This document shows positions 41,113 to 51,000 of a DNA stretch of 64,000 nucleotides, in pieces. The DNA comes from Nostoc sp. NMS8. GTDB taxonomy: Bacteria > Cyanobacteriota > Cyanobacteriia > Cyanobacteriales > Nostocaceae. The first letter of the stretch is position 1. Each line of letters begins with the position of its first letter. Below the pieces are notes generated by a model. That model had not been told where the DNA came from, did not search any database, and saw nothing but the letters and a program-made list of their open reading frames with translations. Both the position numbers and the translations under genes were made by a program. The stretch is taken from the NCBI RefSeq assembly GCF_017115045.1, contig NZ_JABXKK010000104.1:124001-188000 (forward strand). The letters are read 5' to 3'.

Positions 41113-42396
41113 TTATGCTAGTGCTGGTACAGGAATTTCCAGGTGAGGATATAGGGGGAAGCGATCGCACAATGCCGCTACCCGTTGCCGACAATCTTGG
41201 GTTACTACCTCGGAATCTGGAGAAAGCAGGCGATCGCTAATAATATTTGCAATCTCGGTAAATTCTACTACTCCTAACCCCCGCGTGGTCATTGCTGGCG
41301 AACCTAATCTCAGACCACTGGTAACAAATGGCGATTGCGGGTCAAAGGGAATAGTATTCTTGTTAGCAGTAATATTTACAGTACTAACTAGCTTATCTGC
41401 CTGCTTCCCAGTTAGATTTACAGAGCGTAAATCTACCAATATTAAATGATTATCAGTGCCATTAGACACTAACTTTAAACCACGGTTTTGTAGTTGTTCT
41501 GCTAAAGCATGAGCATTTTCAATCACTTGGGCAGAATAAGTTTTAAACTCAGGCTTGAGGACTTCTCCAAAAGCTACTGCTTTACCAGCAATGACGTGTT
41601 CCAATGGCCCGCCTTGGCTGCCAGGAAAAACAGATTTATCTAGCTTTTTACCTAATTCTGCGTCGCCAGTCAAGATTAAACCTCCTCTAGGGCCGCGTAG
41701 AGTCTTGTGTGTAGTTGTTGTTACCACATGACAGTGAGGAATGGGATCGGGATGAAGACCACTAGCAACTAAACCAGCAATGTGAGCAATATCGGCAAGT
41801 AAGTAAGCACCGATTTCATCAGCAATACTACGGAACTTTTCAAAATCAATTACACGTGGATAAGCCGAATAACCACAAATCAAGAGCTTAGGACGCTCCC
41901 TCAGCGCCAGCTCCCGAATTTGGTCATAGTCAAGTTGTTCTGTTTGTTGACTAACACCGTAGTGGCTAACTTGGAACCACTTACCTGAGAAATTTACAGG
42001 GGAACCGTGGGTAAGATGTCCCCCATGAGACAAATCCATCCCCATAATTTTGTCCCCTGGTTCCAGTAGCGAGAGGAACACTGCAAAATTGGCTTGTGCG
42101 CCAGAATGGGGTTGCACATTCGCATGAGCAGCACCAAATATCTGTTTAGCGCGATTGATCGCTAGTTGCTCGATTTTATCGATAAACTCACAACCGCCAT
42201 AGTAGCGTTTACCAGGTAATCCCTCGGCATATTTATTCGTCAGTACCGTACCTTGAGCCGCTAGTACAGCAGGGGAGGTAAAGTTTTCGCTAGCAATCAA
42301 CTCCAAGTGGTCTCGCTGACGCTGTAGTTCGTCATTGATTAACCCCGCGATCGCCGGATCGGTGGAGGTAAGAAAGTCTGAATTAGTCCTAGTCAC
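41113..42396 (-). CDS. glyA: Serine hydroxymethyltransferase
   Basis: The 427-aa protein has 'HLELIASENFTSPAVLAAQG', 'KRYYGGCEFIDKIEQLAINR' and the PLP-lysine motif 'VVTTTTHKTLRGPRGGLIL'. It converts serine and tetrahydrofolate to glycine and methylene-tetrahydrofolate in the cytoplasm. Length is normal and all motifs are present. An imperfect palindrome lies about 95 bases upstream. Confidence 0.97.
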   Translation of the reverse strand: MTRTNSDFLTSTDPAIAGLINDELQRQRDHLELIASENFTSPAVLAAQGTVLTNKYAEGLPGKRYYGGCEFIDKIEQLAINRAKQIFGAAHANVQPHSGAQANFAVFLSLLEPGDKIMGMDLSHGGHLTHGSPVNFSGKWFQVSHYGVSQQTEQLDYDQIRELALRERPKLLICGYSAYPRVIDFEKFRSIADEIGAYLLADIAHIAGLVASGLHPDPIPHCHVVTTTTHKTLRGPRGGLILTGDAELGKKLDKSVFPGSQGGPLEHVIAGKAVAFGEVLKPEFKTYSAQVIENAHALAEQLQNRGLKLVSNGTDNHLILVDLRSVNLTGKQADKLVSTVNITANKNTIPFDPQSPFVTSGLRLGSPAMTTRGLGVVEFTEIANIISDRLLSPDSEVVTQDCRQRVAALCDRFPLYPHLEIPVPALA

Positions 42397-42747
42397 TTCA
42401 ATTATCCTTATGGAAACTTGTACAACGGCTGATTTTAGTTGGACGCAGCACCTAAATAACAGTCAAGAGCAATGGTTTTGACTGCTGTCCAGAGGCGATT
42501 AATCGTCTCCGTAGTATCGAGGTTTATTTGTGCCAACTTATTTATTATTAGACCCAAGCTCGATTAATGCATTAATTATCATAACGTTGCTTGTTAAAAT
42601 CCTCACCTTGCTGCGTGTTGTGAGGTCGTTATACAGTGTTTTTGATGAATCAGTGTGAAATAATGCTTACTGCGATCGCTCTTCTGTGAGATAGGGGGAA
42701 AGGCGATCGCTTCAGTTGAATGTGCCATAAGAAGCGGCACGATAGCA
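42397..42747. other. Upstream region of glyA
   Basis: No gene. Two inverted repeats are present: CAGTCAA...TTGACTG near 42464-42486, and the near-palindrome at 42492-42509. Confidence 0.4.
42492..42509 (-). promoter_or_regulatory. Near-palindromic site upstream of glyA
   Basis: GAGGCGATTAATCGTCTC is a palindrome with one mismatched pair, 96 bases before the glyA start. It could be an operator; the regulator is unknown. Confidence 0.3.
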
Positions 42748-42927
42748 CTTTCCGATCACATCGCCCACAAAGGGGATGGAAACTTTGAAAGATTGGTATT
42801 AGACTTGACTGACTCTAGTTTATTTCCGCTCACATCGACCCAAAAGGGGATGGAAACATTTTTCCGTTCTCCAGATTTTGTTGACTTTCTACTTTCCAAT
42901 CGCATCGCCCCGAAAGAGGATGAAAAC
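42748..42927. CRISPR. Relic CRISPR array with three degenerate 36-base repeats
   Basis: Repeats at 42748-42783, 42822-42857 and 42892-42927 share the frame 'TTTCC..TC.CATCG.CC...AAAG.GGATG.AAAC'. Spacers are 38 and 34 bases. The repeat resembles cyanobacterial ones beginning CTTTCCGATCACATCG and ending GGGATGGAAAC. Every repeat has several differences from the others, there are only two spacers and no cas genes are in the window, so the array is probably dead. Confidence 0.8.
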
Positions 42928-43001
42928 GAATTTTAATCTGCTTCTGGAGATTAAAACTAATCTAAGACACTATTACCCTACTTAATCATTTGTGAACAAC
43001 A

Positions 43002-43035
43002 AGATCCCCGACAACTTTTATGAAGTCGGGGATCT
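43002..43035 (-). terminator. Terminator of the lipoprotein operon
   Basis: An 11-bp perfect stem (AGATCCCCGAC / GTCGGGGATCT) with a 12-base loop, 30 bases past the stop of the 83-aa gene; a T/G-rich tract follows on the minus strand. Confidence 0.7.
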
Positions 43036-43064
43036 GCGGGTTGCAATTCTCACAAATCAAAAAA

Positions 43065-43316
43065 TCAAATAGGGTTAATATAGCGACTTTGATAGTAAGC
43101 CAAAATCTGGTTAACTCGTTGCCGACTTTCTAAACCAGAATTTGCTGTCCACGAGAGGCTCAAACCACCAATTTGACTTTGATTGTAATCAAACTGCTGG
43201 GATGACTGGGGAATTAAATCCACTTCTACACCTTCGACTTGACGTAAATGCGCTGCTATTTCTCTATAGACAGCTAAAGGCAAACCAGCAAATTCAATTT
43301 TTTCCTTAGTTCCCAT
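43065..43316 (-). CDS. Hypothetical 83-aa protein following the lipoprotein gene
   Basis: A small soluble protein ('KIEFAGLPLAVYREIAAHLR' at its start, 'SRQRVNQILAYYQSRYINPI' at its end). It begins two bases after the lipoprotein stop, so the two are surely co-translated. No motif is known to me. It may be a partner of the lipoprotein. Confidence 0.8.
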   Translation of the reverse strand: MGTKEKIEFAGLPLAVYREIAAHLRQVEGVEVDLIPQSSQQFDYNQSQIGGLSLSWTANSGLESRQRVNQILAYYQSRYINPI

Positions 43317-43318
43317 CT

Positions 43319-44161
43319 TTATGAAGCTCCCACTTTAAAAGAATTTGGGAGGGGCGGTATCACTGAAACAGGATTGCCAGTAGCAGATGCAGCTGACGGC
43401 GCTGAGTTTACGGCCCCTTCCCCTACCATTTTGGCAACTTCAATACCAAATTGTTCCAAAATCACGATGGGGTTGTAGCCCTGATTCATTTCAATACGTT
43501 TAATCAGTACGCCATTTGCTAATCGCTGTCCCGCCTGTACATAGCGACTTGTCGGCTCATCAGGTACTTTGATAATCGCCTGTGGTTCCTTATTAATTAG
43601 AATTACACCAGTCACAACTACTGCTCTTGCTAACTCAGGTTGTGCTGGCGGTGGCAATACAGAAACTAAAGTAGGGTTGGCGACAACTTGAGGCAAAACC
43701 TTAGGTAAGACTGAAGTCAAGGTAGAATTGACTTTTTTTGGTACAGATTTCTGTGGATTTAAAGCTATGTTGCGTGTTGGAAGTTTTGGTTTTACTACCA
43801 ATGCAGTAGGTAGCTTAGGCAACACGGGAACTGGTCTGCCAGATGTTTGAGACATTCCGGGAGTCGTCTGCCCGAAAAGTTGTGCAAAAGGATCGCTCCG
43901 ATCTTTTGATGCCGCAAATTCTCGTAGCCTCTCTGTAGCATTAGTGGATTGAATCAAGCTAGCAGATGCAGGATTAACTTGTGAAACCTGTTTGGCAGAT
44001 ATCACTGGATTCTTAAAGGATTGAGCCGCTGGTGGCGACTTTTTTGCTATTTTGGGAATTGGCGCAGGATTGATAGCTTGTTGTTGTGTATCTTCAGAAG
44101 CACACCCAGCGATCGCCAAAGTTAGAATAGCTGCAATTGTAATTTTTGAAGTTCTGCCCAT
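43319..44161 (-). CDS. Hypothetical lipoprotein, Pro-rich
   Basis: The 280-aa protein has a lipoprotein signal ('KITIAAILTLAIAGCASED', Cys20 in the lipobox). A long Pro/Lys/Val-rich segment (~25-175) leads to a small folded domain ('AVVVTGVILINKEPQAIIKV', 'GVLIKRIEMNQGYNPIVILE') that resembles the C-terminal part of pilus-assembly PilP-like proteins. That similarity is only a guess. It should be membrane-anchored in the periplasm. Confidence 0.8.
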   Translation of the reverse strand: MGRTSKITIAAILTLAIAGCASEDTQQQAINPAPIPKIAKKSPPAAQSFKNPVISAKQVSQVNPASASLIQSTNATERLREFAASKDRSDPFAQLFGQTTPGMSQTSGRPVPVLPKLPTALVVKPKLPTRNIALNPQKSVPKKVNSTLTSVLPKVLPQVVANPTLVSVLPPPAQPELARAVVVTGVILINKEPQAIIKVPDEPTSRYVQAGQRLANGVLIKRIEMNQGYNPIVILEQFGIEVAKMVGEGAVNSAPSAASATGNPVSVIPPLPNSFKVGAS

Positions 44162-44325
44162 GAGCTGTTCTCAAAAGCCATTAGAAAATTTAAAACTGGA
44201 AATCAACATGCCTTAAATTTATATCCAAGGCAAAGTATCTTCCCTTTATAACCTAATTTTTTACATTTCAAGGGTTGTTTTTAGCACTGCCTACTCAAGG
44301 TAACTGCGGTTAACTTTATTTGCAG

Positions 44326-45123
44326 TTAATCCTCTACCACACCCATAAGCTCTTTCATCAAATCCAGTCCTTTCTTGACTCTACGGGAAACCGTAACTAC
44401 ACTGATCCCCAAATGTTCTGCAACTTGTTTTTGTGTCAAATCTTGCAAAAACACACATTCCAATACATCACGGGTGCGTTTTTCTAGTTGAACCAATGCT
44501 TGTTGCAGGCGGAGTTGGTCTTCTTGTGCGAGTTGAAAGCTGCGATAGTGAGGATCTGGAACCAATTCTCCTAAGCAAGTAGAACCTTCTTCTCCATCTT
44601 GGATTGGCACATCAAGGCTCAAGGGAGCGCGATTGATCCATGCTAATTTAATTTCTTGCCATTCATTTGGAGAAATTTCTAGTGCTGCTGCTAGTTCCGA
44701 GTCGCTTGGTTGACGATTGTGTTTTTCACGCCAAGAACGTGATACTCCTATTGCTTGCTGTTGCAGCGCTAACCATCTCCGAGGAATTCGCACGGTGACA
44801 CCTTTATCTCGGAGATAGTGTTGAATTTCACCTCGAATATAAGGAAGAGCGTAGGAACTGAAGGCATGTCCCTTAGAAATTTCAAATCTTTCAATAGCCC
44901 TGATTAAACCCAAACATCCAACCTGGAGCAAATCATCGTAGGTTTCATGACATTGATTTGTCCAGTAGTGAGCTTCTTTTCTCACAAGTCCAAAATTGAG
45001 TTTTACGAGTTGATTGCGAACATTTTCTGACGGAGATTGCTGATATTCTCGCAACAACTGCCAAATTTCGTGCTTTAGTTCATTGGTGACTGTCGTAGGC
45101 ATAGCACCGGGTTTATTGAGCAA
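44326..45123 (-). CDS. sigF: RNA polymerase sigma factor SigF (group 3)
   Basis: The 265-aa protein has sigma-70 region 2 ('YDDLLQVGCLGLIRAIERFE', 'FSSYALPYIRGEIQHYLRDK'), region 3 ('RQPSDSELAAALEISPNEWQ') and region 4 ('LTQKQVAEHLGISVVTVSRR'). In cyanobacteria SigF directs pilus and motility or envelope genes. The start at Met8 is an alternative. Its place next to psbO matches Anabaena as I recall it. Confidence 0.92.
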   Translation of the reverse strand: MLNKPGAMPTTVTNELKHEIWQLLREYQQSPSENVRNQLVKLNFGLVRKEAHYWTNQCHETYDDLLQVGCLGLIRAIERFEISKGHAFSSYALPYIRGEIQHYLRDKGVTVRIPRRWLALQQQAIGVSRSWREKHNRQPSDSELAAALEISPNEWQEIKLAWINRAPLSLDVPIQDGEEGSTCLGELVPDPHYRSFQLAQEDQLRLQQALVQLEKRTRDVLECVFLQDLTQKQVAEHLGISVVTVSRRVKKGLDLMKELMGVVED

Positions 45124-45579
45124 ATAAAGAATAAATTATTCACTTTTAAATTCAGCTGCGATCGCACGATATCAAAGACAATATCGCACTATGTTTGCTA
45201 GCAAATACTATGGTAGATAATAAAGATTTTCTATCAAGATTCCATAGCTTACTTGACTAATCGGGCAAAATTTAAATGGGCGAAATCGCTATTTAATTGG
45301 TTGTTTATCTTTGGTGTGACCTGTAGTTTTTTTTTAGAACTACATAGGAATAAAATATAAAATTAATCACTAAATCTCAAACCGAGATTGTACTTAACTT
45401 GAATTAATTAATGATGAAGTTAATTTAGAGAAATAAAACAACAGGAGTTGGACTTTTGTTTGATAAGCAAAAGTTAAATTTACAGTAGAATTACGTGCCT
45501 ATTTAACTAAGATTCATCCAATAATTAAAAACTACTAATAATTTCAAAAAATACTATGTATATTTACGTAAGATCACAA

Positions 45580-45604
45580 AAAAAAGGGCATATTACCCTT
45601 TTTT
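45580..45604. terminator. Bidirectional terminator-like hairpin
   Basis: A stem AAAAAAGGG / CCCTTTTTT with a 7-base loop reads as a T-rich terminator on both strands. Confidence 0.5.
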
Positions 45605-45753
45605 GTACTTAAGTCTATAGTTTTTTAATGAAAGGAAAAAGGTTAAAGGGATAAATCAAGTGACCCACAAGATTGAGGGATCAAAATTTTCCCAATTAGC
45701 CAGGGCTATTTTGCCCACAAATTTGCTCGGCTTTAACTTTTTCCCGTCTTTGT

Positions 45754-45788
45754 AAAAAACCTATCTACCCTCCTGAAAATAGAGGGTA
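45754..45788 (-). terminator. psbO terminator
   Basis: A 7-bp stem (TACCCTC / GAGGGTA, 45766-45788) is followed on the minus strand by 'gatagg' and six T. It lies 80 bases past the psbO stop. Confidence 0.7.
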
Positions 45789-45870
45789 AATAAGTTAACT
45801 TTTGCGATCAAGTCTGATACTTACAGAATTTTCGTTCTGAGTGCCAGTTAGTTGCCTGACTTCCAAGGGT

Positions 45871-46707
45871 TTAGCTACGAGTCGGTTCAACTCGTCCATA
45901 AAATAGACCGCGAATCTTGACTTCTTTAGGTTCGCCAGCACCTAAATCTGTATCAGATGGCTGTTCGCTCTCGAAAGTACCAGCAATCTCACCGCTAGAA
46001 CTGTCTATTTTCGCGATTTGCAGAGAAATCTTGCCATTGAGATTTTCAGCACGCTTGACGTTAGTGCGGGTAAGTTCTTCATCATCTGCTTGAGCAGGGA
46101 GTGCTACGGCATTATCGTAGCCACTAACGACACCACGACCTTTGGGATCTAAGAAAGCAGCACCACGATAGGAAGGAACTTTGAAGCTACCTTCAAAGTC
46201 CGTAGAGGTGTTAATACTGGTCAAACTGGGTTGGGTTTGAGCAACCAAGTTTTTGATGGTGAAGAGGAAAGGTACTCGCTCACCACCAGGAAGCTGCACA
46301 GTAATGGCTTGGAAGTCAAGACCATCAGTTTCGGTAAAGGTCAGGCTATTATCTGTGTTGATTTTTAGATTACCTTGCACTTGGTCAATGGTGGAAGTGT
46401 ATCTAGTCAACAATTTGCCAGCAACAAATTCTGCTTCTTGGCGTTTGTTAGCAGGTTCTTCTTTGATGAAGAAGCTAGTAGGTTCCAAGCAAAGTTCTTT
46501 GATGGCGTAAGACTGGCTAGAATCAATGGGAATGGAACCACGGCTTGTTTCTGCTAGTTGGGGGCATTTGTTAGCCAAGCCAGTGCCGCGAATTTGATCG
46601 TAAGTGAGTACATCTCTACCACTACTACTAGCAGGAGCATCACTACAAGCAGTTATTAGTCCCAGGCACAAAGCCAAAAATGCAACAATTAAAGCGCGAT
46701 ACCTCAT
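45871..46707 (-). CDS. psbO: Photosystem II manganese-stabilizing polypeptide PsbO
   Basis: About 278 aa. It has an N-terminal export signal ('RALIVAFLALCLGLITACSD') and the PsbO pattern: 'LTYDQIRGTGLANKCPQLAE', 'YAIKELCLEPTSFFIKEEP' (the two Cys form the conserved disulfide), 'VPSYRGAAFLDPKGRG'. It stabilises the oxygen-evolving Mn cluster on the lumen side. I chose the ATG at 46707, the usual 'MRYRA' start, not the in-frame TTG 18 bases upstream. Confidence 0.97.
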   Translation of the reverse strand: MRYRALIVAFLALCLGLITACSDAPASSSGRDVLTYDQIRGTGLANKCPQLAETSRGSIPIDSSQSYAIKELCLEPTSFFIKEEPANKRQEAEFVAGKLLTRYTSTIDQVQGNLKINTDNSLTFTETDGLDFQAITVQLPGGERVPFLFTIKNLVAQTQPSLTSINTSTDFEGSFKVPSYRGAAFLDPKGRGVVSGYDNAVALPAQADDEELTRTNVKRAENLNGKISLQIAKIDSSSGEIAGTFESEQPSDTDLGAGEPKEVKIRGLFYGRVEPTRS

Positions 46708-47467
46708 GGTCAACCTCAATCTCAAAAATTAATATCTAAGTTGTAAAACTGCATCGAAGCTTTGATCTCTGATGAGAAGCCGCTACTCTGCGAAAAGCTA
46801 CCTTTGTTCGGACATGGCTTTGCTCTGATTAAGAGAGTTGAAGCAAGTGTCCGAGTGTTTAGGTTGTCAACCGCTGCTCAAACTTTTCTCTGCTAAACGT
46901 AGTTAAACGTGTCGCTCTCTTGAGCTTGGGGTGTAAACCCCAGACTAAGCACACTGCATCAATTTTGGATGTGTGCCACTATAGGAGCAAAAAACCAGCA
47001 GTTTTACTGTTGGTGGCATTTGTTAGAGTTGGGCGGGTGGATGAGTAAGCCTCACACAGAGCAGCATAAATGCTTACCTCGAAGAGTGCGAACAGGGGAG
47101 TTTGCTTCGCAACTTTGCTTTTGCTGATGGCAAAAGCGGCGTCGCCCAAGTCTTTTTGTATCATGTATGTGACGCCACTACATACAGCCCATAGTTTGAT
47201 GGGTAAATCAGCCAGATCATACGATTTTTTTTAACTCAAAATCAAAGTTCTCAAAATCCAAGAAAGTCTCGTTCCGATCGCACCTAGCTACTGTGGAGGC
47301 TATGCTGGAGGGGATTACGCTCTTTTAGGAGCGATCGCAATTGCTTCTAATAAAGATACAAATCTAGTTATATTCACCCCTGAGTCGGGCAAGTGAGGGG
47401 ACAAACTAGGGAAAATTAATAAATCTCCGGTAAATTTGAGTTGACCTCATTTACACGGAAAGGTGGC
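46708..47467. other. psbO upstream region with dispersed repeats
   Basis: No convincing gene; an open frame at 46979-47164 on the minus strand is built from repeat-like sequence ('gcaaaagcggcgtcgcccaa'). A small hairpin 'ggggtgtaaacccc' lies near 46928. psbO promoter elements should be in the first 200 bases. Confidence 0.45.
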
Positions 47468-47815
47468 ATGAACGATCAGAAAAATATTGAATTAGAGAAG
47501 TTGTCCGCTAAAGTGCAAGCGATCGCAACTGTGGTATATGATGCCGTTCAAGATTGCCAAGGCGATACTGTAGCTCTTTTGGCTTTGCTGCGCCAATTGG
47601 AGCAATTACACCGAGAAATCCGAGATGGAATTTTTCAAGAGAGTTTACCTGTTAACCGTCGGCAACTCTACTCACTGCTGAAAGATATTGAGTCTGAGGG
47701 TGGCTGGCCTTACATTGAGCGGATGAGACTACAAGCCTTTTTAGCGAATTTGCCACAAGAGACTCTCGAAGAAAATAGCCACGAAGTTTTAGAGAGCGAT
47801 CGCTCCTTTAGCTAA
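47468..47815 (+). CDS. Hypothetical 115-aa helical protein
   Basis: From the ATG at 47468, which has a ribosome site ('aaaggtgg'), the protein is mainly helical ('ELEKLSAKVQAIATVVYDAV', 'LLALLRQLEQLHREIRDGIF') and ends with an acidic tail. I do not recognise the family. It is a single gene whose 3' end faces the WD40 gene across a strong hairpin. Confidence 0.75.
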   Translation: MNDQKNIELEKLSAKVQAIATVVYDAVQDCQGDTVALLALLRQLEQLHREIRDGIFQESLPVNRRQLYSLLKDIESEGGWPYIERMRLQAFLANLPQETLEENSHEVLESDRSFS

Positions 47816-47956
47816 TTAGCTCGAAATTTATTTCTAGCTCTGAATTAATAACTCCGATCGCCTCATCAACCGCTAAACCAAGAGCGGTTGCTCATTGAGG
47901 CTTTAATCTAATTCGTAATTAAGAGACTTCCAAATATAAAAATATCCAATTAAATC

Positions 47957-48016
47957 TTGTGGGGTGGGCATCTTGCCCGCCATATAGACTAGGCGGGCAA
48001 GATGCCCACCCCACAA
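47957..48016. repeat. Perfect 25-bp inverted repeat
   Basis: Two exact 25-base arms starting TTGTGGGGTGGGCATCTTGC are separated by 10 bases. It lies between convergent genes and could end both transcripts, but the size and GC content suggest a mobile REP- or MITE-like palindrome. Confidence 0.85.
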
Positions 48017-48043
48017 TATTGGAAATTTATTTCTTGGAGTTCC

Positions 48044-51000
48044 CTAAAAAGGGTTTTTACGGGTTATACCATCACAAAGAAGGCGATCGCGCTCCTCAAG
48101 GTTGCGGTTGTGCTTCAGGTAATCACCCACCCAGTTGCAACCACGAACCAGCAGATCGTCGAGGTGTAAATTCCACAGAATTATTGTGTTGTCATCACTA
48201 GCCGATGCTAATGTTTGACCATCTGGGCTAAAGCTAACACTTAACACCGGAGCGCGATGCCCATTAAGACTTTTAATTAATTTGCCATCACGGCTCCATA
48301 GTTTCACTGTACTGTCCCAACTGGCCGCGGCGAGCAATTCACCATTGGGACTGAAAGTCACAGCATTGACGCTATCGCTGTACCCCTTTAATAAGGTTTT
48401 TAACAACGTGCCATCCCGTCGCCACAGTTTCACAGTGTTATCCCAGCTAGCAGAAGCCAGTAACTCGTCAGTGGGACTAAAACTGACACCCAATACCCAA
48501 CTGTCATGGGGTGAGAAAGTTTTAAGCAAAGTGCCATCCCGCCGCCAAAGTTTCACAGTTTGATCGTCACTGGCAGAGGCTAAAACTTGACCATCAGGGC
48601 TGAAATTGACGTTATTTACCCAACCCAGATGCCCTACTAAAGTTTTGAGCAACTTGCCCTTACGGTTCCAAAGCTTTACTGTTTTATCTTTGCTAGCTGA
48701 TGCCAAAAACTGACCATCAGGGCTGAAACTCACGCTCATCACACTATCGTTATGTCCGTGGAGAGTCATGATTAAAGTACCGTCAAGCCGCCAAAGTTTC
48801 ACAGTTTTGTCATAACTTCCTGAAGCCAGCATTTCACCTTCGGGGTCAAAACTGACACTAGGGACTTTATTTGTGTGTCCTACCAAAGTTTTGTAAAGTC
48901 GGGTTTTCACTTCGCCTCTACTGGTGTAGCGTTGCCAAAGTTTGACAGTGCGATCGCTACTACCAGAAGCTAGCATCTGACCGCTGGGACTCCAAGCAAC
49001 GCTCAAAACTCGATCCTGATGGCCTTGAAGAATAGATGGTGTTGGAGGCTCTAAACTCCATAGCTTCACGCTTTTATCGAAACTTCCTGAAGCCAGCAAT
49101 TTGTTATTTGGACTGAAAGCGATGCTGACAACGGCATCGCTGTGTCCTTTGAAGGTTTTGAGTAAAGTACCAGTGATATTCCAGAGGTTTATGGTATTGT
49201 CTTCACCTGCGGAAGCTAACTTTTTGCTATCGGAACTAAAGCTCAAACTCCACACTGTACTGATATGCTGCCGTAAAGTTTTGTAAAGACGAAAGTCAAA
49301 ACCGTCTTTAGTGTTGTTACTTTCCCTGAGCCAAAGTTTCACTGTCTTATCTCGACCCGTTGATGCCAAAAATTTACCATCCGGGCTGAAAACAGCTACA
49401 ATCACACCCTGCTGATGTCCCTGCAAAGTTGTAACGAGGCTACCGTCGCGTCGCCAGATTTTCACTGTCTTGTCGTCGCTGGCTGAGGCGATGAATTGAC
49501 CATCAGGACTGAAGTTTACCCAGTTAACCCACCCCTGATGTCCCCTCAGTATTTTTACTAAGCTACCGTCTTTGCGCCAGAGTTTTACAGTTTTATCCTT
49601 ACTGCCAGTAGCTAACAACTCGCCATCAGGACTGAAATTAACGCTATAAACCCAATCTCCGTATCCTTTCAGGGTTTTATATGGCTTGGGGTCAAATTTA
49701 CCTGTAACCGGGTTTTTGTGCCAGATTTGCACTGTTTTGTCAAGGCTGGCGGAGGCTAGGGTTTGACCATCAGGGCTGAAACTTAGACAGGTAACAGCAT
49801 CAGTGTGACCTTTGAGGGTTTGCACTAAGGTACCGTCAGGACGCCAAACTTTCACCGTCTGATCTCGGCTGCCTGATGCTAGCAACTGACCATCTGGGCT
49901 AAAAGTTACTCCCCAGACAATATCAGTGTGCCCTTCTAGGCGGTTAACCTCCGTTACTCCATAAACTGCCTGTTGCAGGGCTGTCACCACCCGCATTCGG
50001 GTATCTGGCTGCACAACCTCTGCCTGTTTAAGTCCTCTCCAAGCTCGCAAACTTTCTAATAGAGCATCAAATTCTTTATTAGACGCAAACAAAGCTTCGC
50101 TAGCAGCAGTGATAGCACTAATTTTCAAGTTGGTTTCACTGCGTTCAGCTCGTAAAGTTTGGCGGATTGCTGCTCTTTTTTGCAAGTCGGCTTGCCACCA
50201 TAATCCTGCTATTGTTCCCCCCATGATTGCCAGGATTGCACCTGATATCCGTGCTTCCCTCAGTCGCCGTTGTAACACCAAATTGAGTTGGTTTTGACTA
50301 AGTTGTTGGGCTACTTCAGCTCTAGTTTTTTCAAGTTTAATTTTTTCTAATTCGGCGAGCATACCATAATTGTTCTTTTGGCGAATTGGTTCAACTAAAT
50401 AATCGTGAACCAACTGGTAGCGATCGCCTAATTCTTCTCTGACTCGCAACACCAAGCCGGAACCCACTAATATTTCTAAAATCAGTTCCCTAACTTTGTC
50501 AAAGCTTGATATTGTATCTATATCCTGATTATTAACTAATGCGGATGCCAAATCAGCTTTAGTTCTTAACGGTCGTGTCCCCTTTTCATCAGTTAACTCA
50601 AATAATAATTTCCAACTTAACTCTTCATTCTCTTGACCACAGTCTTTGATAACTTCCCCAAGCCAGCGTTCTACTAATTTTGTCGAGCCACCGCAAAGCT
50701 TATATTGTCCAAGTGTGGTAATGTTTTCTATTTGTAGTTGAGCGCCGACTATTTGCAATTCAATTGGATGTACTTCGTCTAATTCTCCTGTCAAATCCTG
50801 CACTAATCGGTTAATTAATTCTTCACTCAGTTCATAATGTGAACGCTGAGTCAGACTGTGAATTATGGATTTGGCATCTTGGCTAGAAAATTTTCCTAAG
50901 TAGTAGCGAATGTCTTTATCGAGAATATTTTTATTAATTATGCCTAAATCATATAATCCATTACTATTTTTATGACTCAAACGTTCAAATTCTAATAAGT

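Larger units (their letters stand above)
45124..45870. other. Region between sigF and psbO
   Basis: AT-rich, no gene. It contains the psbO terminator (45754-45788), a second terminator-like hairpin (45580-45604) and the sigF upstream region. Confidence 0.5.

Noticed and set aside
46979..47164. Open frame of 61 codons upstream of psbO, minus strand
   Set aside because: It is built from dispersed repeat-like sequence and has no ribosome site or recognisable domain.
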